Part shown: positions 1-6,252 of the stretch, piece by piece
Numbering within the stretch: position 1 is the stretch's first letter
How the letters are laid out: the number at the start of each line of letters is the position of its first letter
From: Candidatus Njordarchaeota archaeon
GTDB taxonomy: Archaea; Thermoproteota; JANJXX01; Panguiarchaeales; Panguiarchaeaceae
Length of the DNA: 6,273 nucleotides
Assembly: GCA_029855985.1 (NCBI GenBank)
Contig: JAGSHR010000184.1
Location: 1-6,273, forward strand
Direction: 5' to 3'
Program-made: the position numbers and the translations under genes
The notes under the pieces: generated by a model
What the model saw: only the letters and a program-made list of their open reading frames with translations
Told to the model about the DNA's origin: nothing
Database searches by the model: none

Positions 1-1767
1 CTCTATGATTTCTTTTTTAAAAAACCCAAACCACTTATTCCACGAGAGCTTAGGTTTGAGGTAACCGAAAGAATTAATAGCGAAGGAACCGTAATAAAAG
101 AATTAAATTATGGGGAATTAGAGAGTCTAGTCGAAAAAATTCGAGAAGAAAAAGTCGAATCAATAGCAGTATCCCTATTGCATTCTTACGTTAACCCAAA
201 ACACGAAATTGAAATTAGAAATTTTCTCAAATCAAGGACGGATAATTTATATGTAACGCTGAGCAGCGAAGTTGACCCAGAACATAGAGAGTACGAGCGA
301 ACAAGCACAACCGTTGTTAACGCTGTTTTAAGACCAATAGTAGAAAAATACCTCAAAGCTTTAAGCGATGGAATAAGAGAACTCTTCAACGCTCCCTTAT
401 ACGTGATGCAAAGCAACGGGGGCATTTCACCCATAGACGAGGTGGCCAAGCTACCAGCGAGCATAATAGAGAGTGGTCCAGCGGCTGGCATTATGGCTTC
501 AAAACATTTAGCTGAGACGCTCGGTGAAAACAACGTGTTAGGTTTCGATATGGGTGGAACAACCGCGAAAGCCGGTTCAATAATCAACGGTCAACCAATA
601 ATAACGACGGAATACGAGGTTGGTGGAGAGGTCCACTTGGGGAGAATAGTTAAAGGGTCAGGTTATCCAGTTAGGTTTCCTTTCATAGATCTAGCTGAGA
701 TATCATCTGGTGGTGGCACTATAATTTGGGTTGATGAAGGCGGAACAATACGAGTTGGACCATTGAGTGCGGGTGCAGATCCTGGACCAGCTTGCTACGG
801 TAAAGGAGGATCAGATCCAACTATAACGGATGCACATGTGTTGTTAGGTAGAATTGACACAAACTACTTCTTGGGTGGAACCATGAAAATATCAAGGGAA
901 CTGTCTGAAAAAGCATTTGAAGAGAAAATCAAGGAATACACGGGTTTAGAGGCAGTTGAAGCTGCCATAGGGTCAATCAAGATATCCAATAACATGATGA
1001 GTAGATTAATTAGGATCACAACTTTTGAAAAAGGCATTGACCCTAGAGATTTAACATTCATAGCCTATGGTGGTGCGGGAGCACTTCACGCGATTCCGCT
1101 GGTAGATGAACTTGGTTTCAAGAAAATAGTAGTTCCGAGGTACCCGGGGTTATTCTCTGCGATAGGTTTATTAACTATTGATTTCACATTTACATTCGCG
1201 AAGTCGGTTAGAAAGAGTTTGAGTGAAATTTCAAAGGAAGAGCTAATGGAAACCATTAGAGAATTAGAGAATAGAGGAGAGAGAAAAATTGACTCCCTAA
1301 AAATTAAAGTGAACAGCATAGTGAAGTCATACCATGTTGATGCAAGGTATGTTGGACAAGGTTACGAACTAATAATTCCTCTCCCTATGCCAGAGCTTGA
1401 ATTGGGAGAAGTAAGGAAGAGATTTAATGAGGCACATAAAAGGGTTTACGGTTACTCGCTAGAGGACGAAGAAGTAGAAATCGTCAATCTGAGAGTTACA
1501 GTTATAGGGACTATTGAAAAACTGCGGTACCATAAACAAGAAGTAAAGAAAACAGAACCCCAACCTATTTCTAAGAGGCAAGTATACTTTGAAAACACGG
1601 ATAATTTCGAGGATACGTGGGTATACAGGAGAGATATGCTAAAACCGGGTGCGAGGATACATGGTCCTGCCGTCATTGAACAATACGATACTGTTATACC
1701 AGTGTACCCAAACTGGATTGCTGAGATCGACCCTTACGAGAACACAATTTTAAGGAGGGCCGAGTAA
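1..1767 (+). CDS. hyuA: Hydantoinase/oxoprolinase A subunit (HyuA), 5' end missing
   Basis: This is the ATP-binding subunit of a cytoplasmic two-subunit amidase or carboxylase of the 5-oxoprolinase / N-methylhydantoinase / acetone-carboxylase superfamily. It is thought to phosphorylate the substrate while HyuB completes the reaction. The frame is open from base 1 (LYDFFFKKPKPLIPRELRFE), so the true start lies to the left and the TTG at 178 is internal. 588 residues remain; family members have roughly 650-700, so about 80-90 are missing, including the N-terminal GVDVGGTFTD-type phosphate loop. Visible family blocks, numbered from the first residue here, are MQSNGGI 136-142, IESGPAAG 156-163, the second phosphate motif DMGGTTAKAG from about 183, KGSGYPVR near 218, GGGTIIWVDEGG from 237, GPLSAGADPGPACYGKGG ending near 270, AYGGAGALHA 355-364 and VPRYPGLFSAIGLL 378-391. 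A C-terminal domain follows. No frameshift or internal stop is seen. The family is certain; the substrate (oxoproline, hydantoin, ketone or lactam) is open. Confidence 0.96.
   Translation, partial: LYDFFFKKPKPLIPRELRFEVTERINSEGTVIKELNYGELESLVEKIREEKVESIAVSLLHSYVNPKHEIEIRNFLKSRTDNLYVTLSSEVDPEHREYERTSTTVVNAVLRPIVEKYLKALSDGIRELFNAPLYVMQSNGGISPIDEVAKLPASIIESGPAAGIMASKHLAETLGENNVLGFDMGGTTAKAGSIINGQPIITTEYEVGGEVHLGRIVKGSGYPVRFPFIDLAEISSGGGTIIWVDEGGTIRVGPLSAGADPGPACYGKGGSDPTITDAHVLLGRIDTNYFLGGTMKISRELSEKAFEEKIKEYTGLEAVEAAIGSIKISNNMMSRLIRITTFEKGIDPRDLTFIAYGGAGALHAIPLVDELGFKKIVVPRYPGLFSAIGLLTIDFTFTFAKSVRKSLSEISKEELMETIRELENRGERKIDSLKIKVNSIVKSYHVDARYVGQGYELIIPLPMPELELGEVRKRFNEAHKRVYGYSLEDEEVEIVNLRVTVIGTIEKLRYHKQEVKKTEPQPISKRQVYFENTDNFEDTWVYRRDMLKPGARIHGPAVIEQYDTVIPVYPNWIAEIDPYENTILRRAE
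1752..1759 (+). promoter_or_regulatory. Shine-Dalgarno sequence of hyuB
   Basis: AAGGAGGG lies inside the last codons of hyuA, 9 bases before the GTG at 1769. It is a near-full match to the anti-Shine-Dalgarno end of 16S rRNA. It supports GTG 1769 over the in-frame GTG at 1781 and ATG at 1787, and suggests translation coupled to hyuA. Confidence 0.8.
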
Positions 1768-1768
1768 A

Positions 1769-3340
1769 GTGAGTAGCATAGTGACAATGGAGATCATACG
1801 AGGATCACTGGAATACACTGCCGAGGAAATGGGGATAGCTTTAAGGAACTCTGCTTTCAGCCCAAACATAAAGGAAAGAATGGATCACAGCTGTGCAATA
1901 TTTGACTGGAGTGGAAGATTAATCGCGCAAGCTGAGCACATACCGGTTCACTTGGGTGCGATGCCGCTCTCAGTGAAAGCTGCTCTCAGTGAATTTGGAG
2001 AAATAGGAGAAGGAGACATGATAGCGTTAAATGATCCATACAATGGAGGCACACACCTACCGGACATCACAATCATAGCGCCAGTATATCATAATGGGGA
2101 ACTAGTAGCATATGTTGTTAATAGAGCCCATCACAGCGACTTAGGTGGGAAGGCACCAGGATCAATGCCAAGCGACTCTGTGGAAATATACGAGGAGGGC
2201 TTAATTATTCCACCAGTGAAAATCGTTGGAAAAGGGGAAATTAACCGAGACGTGTTAAAAATAATCCTATCAAATACGAGGACACCGCGGATGAGGAGAG
2301 GAGATATAGTGGCACAATTAATCGCAAACAAGACTGGCATTAAGAGGGTAAAAGAATTAGTTGAAAAATACGGAGTAGATACCTTTAAAGAAGCTGTTGA
2401 CCAACTACTAGATTACACTGAAAAGAGAGTAAAAGCAAAACTAAAGAAGATACCTGACGGTGAAACAGAGGCAACCGATTACCTCGATGATACAGGAAAA
2501 TTGGACGAGTCTATTCCAATAAAAGTGAGAGTGAGAAAAAGAGGTACTGAGGTAGTGTTCGATTTCAGGGAGAACACCAAGGAAGTGAAGGGAGCGCTAA
2601 ACGCTCCAAGATCCGTAACAATTTCAGCATCGTACTATGTGTTCAAAGCAATAACGGATCCAACGATACCGAGCAACGACGGAGCATATAGACCACTAAA
2701 AGTACTAACAAGGAAAGGAACAATACTAGACGCTACACCACCATTTGCAGTTGCCGCAGGAAACGTTGAAACATCGCAAAGAATAGTTGATGTACTCTTA
2801 AAAGCACTATCAAAACTAATACCAAAGAAAATCCCAGCAGCAAGCCAGGGAACAATGAACAACGTAACAATAGGAGGAATAAACCCAAAAACAGGAAAAC
2901 TATTCACATTCTACGAAACAATTGGCGGTGGAAGCGGAGCATGTTACGGTAAACATGGAGAAAGCGCAGTTCATACACACATGACAAACACGATGAACAC
3001 CCCCATAGAAGAAATAGAGAAAGAGTACCCAATCATGATAACAAGATACACGATAAGAGAAAACAGCGGAGGAGAAGGAAAATGGAGAGGAGGCGACGGA
3101 ATAATCCGAGAATACCTCTTCCTAACCGATACAGTGGTAAACCTACTAGGAGAAAGACAAAAACACGCACCATGGGGACTCCATGGAGGAAAACCAGGGG
3201 CAAAAGGAGAATACTATAAAATAACAAAAAATGGAGAAAAAATCAAACTCAAAAGCAAAACAAGAATAGAATTCAAAAAAGGCGAAAAACTCCTCATACT
3301 AACACCCGGTGGAGGGGGCTATGGAGAACCAAACACCTAA
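1769..3340 (+). CDS. hyuB: Hydantoinase/oxoprolinase B subunit (HyuB)
   Basis: Second subunit of the HyuAB enzyme: a full-length 523-residue Hydantoinase_B family protein, within the family's usual 510-580. It starts at GTG one base after the hyuA stop, and the N-terminus (MEIIRGSLEYTAEEMG) matches family starts. Conserved blocks are SPNIKERMDHSCAIFD 31-46, AEHIPVHLGAMP 55-66, NDPYNGGTHLPDI 88-100, NRAHHSDLGGKAPGSMP 118-134, GNVETSQRIVD 331-341, GGGSGA 386-391, HTHMTNTMNTPIE 402-414, RGGDGIIREY 440-449, ERQKHAPWGLHGG 462-474 and the glycine-rich end TPGGGGYG 512-519. D39, H96, D99 and H121/H122 are the sort of residues that bind a metal in related lactamases; that role is inferred. Base composition changes within the gene: the second half (from about 2630) is A-rich and T-poor. 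Substrate unknown. Same operon as hyuA. Confidence 0.96.
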   Translation: MSSIVTMEIIRGSLEYTAEEMGIALRNSAFSPNIKERMDHSCAIFDWSGRLIAQAEHIPVHLGAMPLSVKAALSEFGEIGEGDMIALNDPYNGGTHLPDITIIAPVYHNGELVAYVVNRAHHSDLGGKAPGSMPSDSVEIYEEGLIIPPVKIVGKGEINRDVLKIILSNTRTPRMRRGDIVAQLIANKTGIKRVKELVEKYGVDTFKEAVDQLLDYTEKRVKAKLKKIPDGETEATDYLDDTGKLDESIPIKVRVRKRGTEVVFDFRENTKEVKGALNAPRSVTISASYYVFKAITDPTIPSNDGAYRPLKVLTRKGTILDATPPFAVAAGNVETSQRIVDVLLKALSKLIPKKIPAASQGTMNNVTIGGINPKTGKLFTFYETIGGGSGACYGKHGESAVHTHMTNTMNTPIEEIEKEYPIMITRYTIRENSGGEGKWRGGDGIIREYLFLTDTVVNLLGERQKHAPWGLHGGKPGAKGEYYKITKNGEKIKLKSKTRIEFKKGEKLLILTPGGGGYGEPNT

Positions 3341-3416
3341 CACAAATCACCTCTTTATTAACCCATTAAACAATGGAAAACATGAGAGTACACCGATTTT
3401 TGGATCCTCTAATTCC

Positions 3417-3429
3417 TTTTTTGGGTTTT
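3417..3429 (+). terminator. Oligo-T terminator after hyuAB
   Basis: T6 (3417-3422), GGG, then T4 (3426-3429), about 75 bases after the hyuB stop, with another T5 at 3397-3401. Archaeal RNA polymerase and the aCPSF1/FttA factor end transcripts at U-rich tracts without needing a hairpin. There is no stable stem here, only a short TGAGA-A-TCTCA palindrome at 3429-3439. The exact end point is a guess. Confidence 0.45.
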
Positions 3430-3465
3430 GAGAATCTCATTGAATATTAAATACCATACATTGGG

Positions 3466-3475
3466 TTATTTATTA
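3466..3475 (+). promoter_or_regulatory. TATA-like box of the ATPase gene
   Basis: TTATTTATTA lies 36-45 bases before the ATG at 3511. With the usual archaeal distance of about 25 bases to the start site, transcription would begin near 3495-3500 and leave a leader of only 10-15 bases. Position and composition fit, but the region is A+T-rich, so this is tentative. Confidence 0.4.
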
Positions 3476-3515
3476 TTAACAAATTTGTCATTAACATTGG
3501 TGTCATTAACATGTA
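3471..3515 (+). repeat. Three 15-bp tandem units over the ATPase gene start
   Basis: Three consecutive 15-base units carry ATTAAC in the same register at 3475-3480, 3490-3495 and 3505-3510. The second and third share the exact 12-base stretch TGTCATTAACAT (3486-3497 and 3501-3512); the first is diverged (TATTATTAAC). The third overlaps the ATG. The array spans the edge of the TATA-like box, the expected transcription start and the start codon, where archaeal repressors often bind. An operator role is inferred. Confidence 0.6.
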
Positions 3516-5127
3516 TGTTAATATTTTATATCCAGAAAACGAACGAGAACTATTCACAGACAGAGAGAACGTTCTTAAAAGATTGGAGTTTGCACTTGAG
3601 GACGTGAAAAAGGGAAAGTTCAGAGGTTTTGTTTTCCTTGGTGTAAGACGATGCGGAAAAACAATGATAATGAAACAGTTCCTTTACAGCTTGTTAAGTG
3701 ACTTATCAGTGTATCCGATCTATGTGGATTTTGAGGGAATGCCTAAGGATTTCAACATTATGCTCGATAGGCTTCTTGGATGGGTTGTTTTTTGGATCAA
3801 AACAAGGGGGGAAGGGGAGCCATTAGAATTTATTATTCCAGAACTCTTGGTTCGCAAAGTTAGTGATAGCGACAGAGTGTTAGATGCTGTTCTAAGATAT
3901 ATTTCTCTAACAGAGCCTGACGTAAAATTTAGGTTGATTCTATCAATTATCAACTCTCTCGATAAGCCAGCAGTATTAATACTAGATGAGGTTCAAGATT
4001 TCCTTATTGCTGCTCAAGAAGCGAAAATTGACATATTGGGGATTATGAGAGAAATGCTTAGAGGAAGTGTGCTATTAATCTTGTCGGGATCAGTAAGGAG
4101 TATAATGTATAAGGTTTCAATGGATTCAAAGGAACGATACTTTCTCCAATTAGAGACAATAGATGTCTCTCCTTTTGGTTTAAGGGATACATGGGAGTTA
4201 ACGGAAAAAATATTGGGTAAAAGCGTTTCAGGAAGAACCGCGGCGAAGATATTGAGGCTAACCGGAGGCTTTCCCTTCTACATTTATGTTGTTGCAAGCA
4301 GAGCTAGGGAACTATCAGGTTTGTATAAAATCGAATTTCACGAAGCCCTAGATATAGCCTACCTCCAAGAAACATATTCTAGTAGCGGACTAATATACGA
4401 GCACTGCAGGTACCTTTGGAACGAATACCTATTGTATTCACGGAGAAAAAAATATCTCAGGAGCATACTAGAAGCACTCGTTAGTGGACCAAAGAAAATA
4501 TCGGAGATAGCAAAAAGCCTTAATATTGATTACAACACTGTTTACGTATACATGGAGGAACTCGAAAAACTCGGTATAGTAAAAAGAGACAACAACGTGT
4601 ACTACATATTCAACCCTGTATTCGCAAGGTGGATAGCAATAAGAAAAGAAATACCAGAAATCCTAAAAATAAAACCAGAGAACAAGGGAATAATAAATCA
4701 ACTAAAAAAACTAGAAAAAAGGATCTCAAGAGCCGAGAAGGTAGCAAGCCATATATTCGAGTTACTAGCTCAAAGAACCATAGCAGAACTACTAGGCAGC
4801 GAAATAGATGCAAAAAAACTAGGAAAAACAAAACTCAACAAAATTAAAATACCCACCAAAATAATCTTCAACCCTACAACAAAAAAGAAAAATAAAGTGT
4901 ACGAAGTCGACGCTATTCTAAAAAACGGTCAACAATGGGTAATCGAAATAACCCTAAGCAAAATAGACCGAAAATACATAGAAGAAACAAAAAACATATG
5001 GAACGCAGACATCTACTGGTTTATATCATACCAAGGCTTCACAGAAAGCGCAAAAAAACACATAGAAAACAACGAAATACTAACAGACAAAAAGGACCTA
5101 GAAAAACTAATAAAAATACCAGACTAA
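3511..5127 (+). CDS. Archaeal AAA+ ATPase with winged helix and nuclease-like C-terminus
   Basis: A 538-residue cytoplasmic P-loop ATPase of the archaeal ATPase family (Arch_ATPase, STAND-like). The N-terminus FTDRENVLKRLE (15-26) matches the family's F-v-R-E-x-E-L entry. Walker A is GVRRCGKT (44-51), Walker B LILDEVQDF (156-164; D159, E160), sensor 1 ILSGS (190-194), and LTGGFPFYI (250-258) is the family's GG-[FHY]-P motif. A winged helix spans about 313-366 (ISEIAKSLNIDYNTVYVYMEELEKLGIV). After a basic, coiled-coil-prone stretch (395-411), residues 412-505 resemble a PD-(D/E)XK fold: a helix with E417, then EVDAIL (D467) and VIEIT (E479-x-T481), where active nucleases usually have E-x-K. 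ATG 3511 is the first usable start after the in-frame stop at 3448; GGTG at 3499-3502 is a weak ribosome site. It looks like a single-gene unit. From about 4620 the coding strand becomes very A-rich. Such genes are lineage-specific in archaea, with mostly unknown roles. Confidence 0.9.
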   Translation: MYVNILYPENERELFTDRENVLKRLEFALEDVKKGKFRGFVFLGVRRCGKTMIMKQFLYSLLSDLSVYPIYVDFEGMPKDFNIMLDRLLGWVVFWIKTRGEGEPLEFIIPELLVRKVSDSDRVLDAVLRYISLTEPDVKFRLILSIINSLDKPAVLILDEVQDFLIAAQEAKIDILGIMREMLRGSVLLILSGSVRSIMYKVSMDSKERYFLQLETIDVSPFGLRDTWELTEKILGKSVSGRTAAKILRLTGGFPFYIYVVASRARELSGLYKIEFHEALDIAYLQETYSSSGLIYEHCRYLWNEYLLYSRRKKYLRSILEALVSGPKKISEIAKSLNIDYNTVYVYMEELEKLGIVKRDNNVYYIFNPVFARWIAIRKEIPEILKIKPENKGIINQLKKLEKRISRAEKVASHIFELLAQRTIAELLGSEIDAKKLGKTKLNKIKIPTKIIFNPTTKKKNKVYEVDAILKNGQQWVIEITLSKIDRKYIEETKNIWNADIYWFISYQGFTESAKKHIENNEILTDKKDLEKLIKIPD

Positions 5128-5237
5128 AGCAAAAGCATAAACAAATGCCTTATGTTTTCTAATTTTTCAGTCAATTCGTTAAGGCATTCTATTGCCTTCT
5201 TTACATCCTTATAACTTAGGAGTATATCGATTGACAT
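5124..5237 (-). CDS. Possible small convergent protein (37 residues)
   Basis: Read from ATG at 5237 down to TAG at 5126-5124. The product begins MSIDILLSYKDVKKAIECL and continues as a likely amphipathic helix (NELTEKLENIRHLF) ending MLLL. Its stop overlaps the ATPase stop by 4 bases, as in tightly packed convergent genes. An in-frame TAA sits just upstream, so 5237 is the only ATG start. AAGGA (minus strand, 5245-5241) precedes it by only 3 bases, closer than usual. A TATA-like CTAAAATTT lies at 5275-5267. I do not recognise the protein. It could be a real small protein, the remnant of a longer gene, or chance; the sensible residue mix is the main support. Confidence 0.33.
   Translation of the reverse strand: MSIDILLSYKDVKKAIECLNELTEKLENIRHLFMLLL
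5144..5188. repeat. Inverted repeat with 9-bp arms
   Basis: AATGCCTTA (5144-5152) pairs exactly with TAAGGCATT (5180-5188) across a 27-base loop. It lies just past the ATPase stop and inside the possible minus-strand small gene. It could form a hairpin in either transcript and surrounds the oligo-T tract at 5155-5167. The long loop makes a strong intrinsic hairpin unlikely. Confidence 0.5.
5155..5167 (+). terminator. Oligo-T terminator of the ATPase gene
   Basis: TTTTCTAATTTTT begins 28 bases after the ATPase stop, at the end of several hundred bases in which T is scarce. This is the archaeal U-tract pattern. A second run, T6 at 5252-5257, could serve as backup. Confidence 0.45.
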
Positions 5238-5472
5238 AAATCCTTATGAACTTTTTTACTCTATTGCGAAATTTTAGGTAAAATTATTAGGACAAAAATA
5301 ATGACGATGCGATGTAGGCTGAATTGTCTTGATTATTAACACTTGTGGTTGCTTTCTTTTATAGGGGATTTTTATTTTTTAAGATAGAGCTTTCTCATTT
5401 GGGAAAATATTGGACATAAAGAGTATAATTTGCCTTTTACAATTAGTTTTATTTCTGTCCTTGTTACAGTTA
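5238..5472. other. A+T-rich gap with no convincing gene
   Basis: About 235 bases. Plus-strand frames give only trivial ORFs, such as 12 codons from the ATG at 5301, and the minus strand upstream of 5237 gives nothing longer. It holds T runs (5252-5257, 5369-5373, 5375-5380), the putative minus-strand promoter of the small gene, and ATTATTAAC at 5332-5340, which also occurs at 3472-3480 before the ATPase gene. The frame of the next gene is open from a TTG at 5410, but that start is judged unused. Confidence 0.5.
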
Positions 5473-5483
5473 TTTAAAATAAA
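5473..5483 (+). promoter_or_regulatory. TATA-like box of the membrane-anchored protein gene
   Basis: TTTAAAATAAA lies 41-51 bases before the ATG at 5524. A start about 25 bases downstream, near 5504, leaves a leader of about 20 bases containing the G-rich ribosome site AGGGGT (5511-5516). A second A/T box, TTATAATA at 5493-5500, could instead give a leaderless transcript. Confidence 0.4.
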
Positions 5484-5523
5484 TGATAGGAGTTATAATA
5501 GCCTTAATACAGGGGTAGATAAC

Positions 5524-6012
5524 ATGAGACTTAAAGGAAAAATGTCTTTGTTGATATTTTTTACGGTGATTATGTATTTTCCATTGAGTGTGCTGGGTGC
5601 TACAACCATTGATGTGCCACCTATGCAGTACTATTCAACCTCATTTGAAACAAGTACTGATAATATTGCTGTCCATGTTAAAGTTGAAGTTCTCTCAGGT
5701 CCAGCTATAGATGTGCTTCTCATGGATGAGGCTAACTATAATGTCTTTGTCCAGCAAATTCAGAACGGGTATTATCAAGTCAATGTTTATATGAACTACC
5801 AAAATGTTAGAAAGGTAGATAGGGATATAAAGTTAGGAGAGAAAGGTAGATATTACCTTGTTCTAATCAATATGGATCAAAGCGAGAAAAGCACAGTTTC
5901 ATATGAGATAACTTCAGTAAGCTCAGAAGGATCTTTAGGAGGGCTTTTGTTTCTAGTAGTGATTGTAATTATACCTATTGCTATTTACTTATACAAGAAG
6001 AAAAAGCAGTGA
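5524..6012 (+). CDS. Small exported protein with C-terminal membrane anchor
   Basis: 162 residues, no named family recognised. The N-terminus is a classic signal peptide: basic MRLKGK, hydrophobic core MSLLIFFTVIMYFPLSVL, likely cleavage after LG or LGA (25-26). The middle (27-130) is rich in alternating hydrophobic and polar residues, so probably a beta sandwich; IDVLLMDEANYNVF (62-75) and GEKGRYYLVLINMD (105-118) resemble the pattern of PPC/GOLD-like beta domains, a low-level resemblance only. The C-terminus has one membrane helix (LLFLVVIVIIPIAIYLY, 141-157) and a cytoplasmic tail KKKKQ, so the body should face outside. ATG 5524 is preferred over TTG 5410 because it gives a proper signal peptide, has AGGGGT 8 bases upstream, and follows a TATA-like box. 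It probably acts as a cell-surface protein; the partner is unknown. Confidence 0.8.
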   Translation: MRLKGKMSLLIFFTVIMYFPLSVLGATTIDVPPMQYYSTSFETSTDNIAVHVKVEVLSGPAIDVLLMDEANYNVFVQQIQNGYYQVNVYMNYQNVRKVDRDIKLGEKGRYYLVLINMDQSEKSTVSYEITSVSSEGSLGGLLFLVVIVIIPIAIYLYKKKKQ

Positions 6013-6033
6013 TTTTGAGTATATAATGGGATT

Positions 6034-6077
6034 TATTTTTTAAACAATTTTTTTAATTTTTGATTTATTTATTTTTT
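6034..6077 (+). terminator. T-rich terminator region
   Basis: Starting about 20 bases after the stop at 6010-6012 is a run of T tracts, including T6 (6035-6040), T7 (6048-6054) and T6 (6072-6077). It is the strongest U-tract terminator candidate in the window. The downstream part (TTTATTTATTTT, 6064-6075) is also placed to act as the TATA box of the next ORF. Confidence 0.55.
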
Positions 6078-6091
6078 GGGCGTGTAGAACA

Positions 6092-6252
6092 TTGGCGCCT
6101 AAAAATAATCGTGGGAAAAACAAACAAATAGGCCTTGAAAAATTTTACTCCAAACTAAGAAGATACGAGGGAAAAAATAAAAAGGAAATACTGCGAACAC
6201 TCCCTCGCGAATTAGGGAAAAATGAAAAAACAGTAAGAAGAAAACTTGATAG
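6092..6252 (+). CDS. Start of a small basic HTH-like protein, cut by the contig end
   Basis: The frame opens at TTG 6092, the first usable start after the in-frame stop at 6041-6043, and gives 53 residues before the adapter begins. The product starts MAPKNNRGKNKQIGLEKFYS and is very rich in Lys and Arg. KKEILRTLPRELGKNEKTVR (30-49) has the helix-turn-helix spacing seen in DNA-binding or recombinase-type proteins. No family is recognised. There is no clear Shine-Dalgarno; leaderless translation from a TATA box near 6064-6075 would fit. The codons after 6252 are adapter, so any longer reading is false. A non-coding origin cannot be excluded. Confidence 0.5.

Noticed and set aside
178..180. TTG as the start of hyuA
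   Set aside because: The same frame is open back to base 1 and encodes typical HyuA sequence (PLIPRELRFEV, VESIAVSLLHSYVNP), so the start is outside the window.
186..587. 133-codon minus-strand ORF opposite hyuA
   Set aside because: It lies opposite strongly conserved HyuA coding sequence and has no recognisable motif or promoter.
3373..3450. 25-codon ORF (MENMRVHRFLDPLIPFLGFE...) in the same frame as the ATPase gene
   Set aside because: It overlaps the likely hyuAB terminator, has no ribosome site and is very short. The ATPase N-terminus already matches its family from 3511, so this is not a split N-terminus.
4629..4847. Plus-strand ORF of 72 codons in another frame inside the ATPase gene, and a similar one at 4935-5162
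   Set aside because: Both products are low-complexity K/N/R/T strings caused by the A-rich coding strand, and both overlap a clear gene.
5410..5523. N-terminal extension of the membrane-anchored protein from TTG 5410 (hydrophobic LLQLVLFLSLLQLF)
   Set aside because: ATG 5524 gives a textbook signal peptide with a ribosome site, and a TATA-like box lies within the extension. The hydrophobic stretch is expected from T-rich DNA.
6166..6207. 7-bp inverted repeat CGAGGGA/TCCCTCG with a 28-base loop
   Set aside because: Short arms, a long loop and a position inside the last ORF make this consistent with chance.
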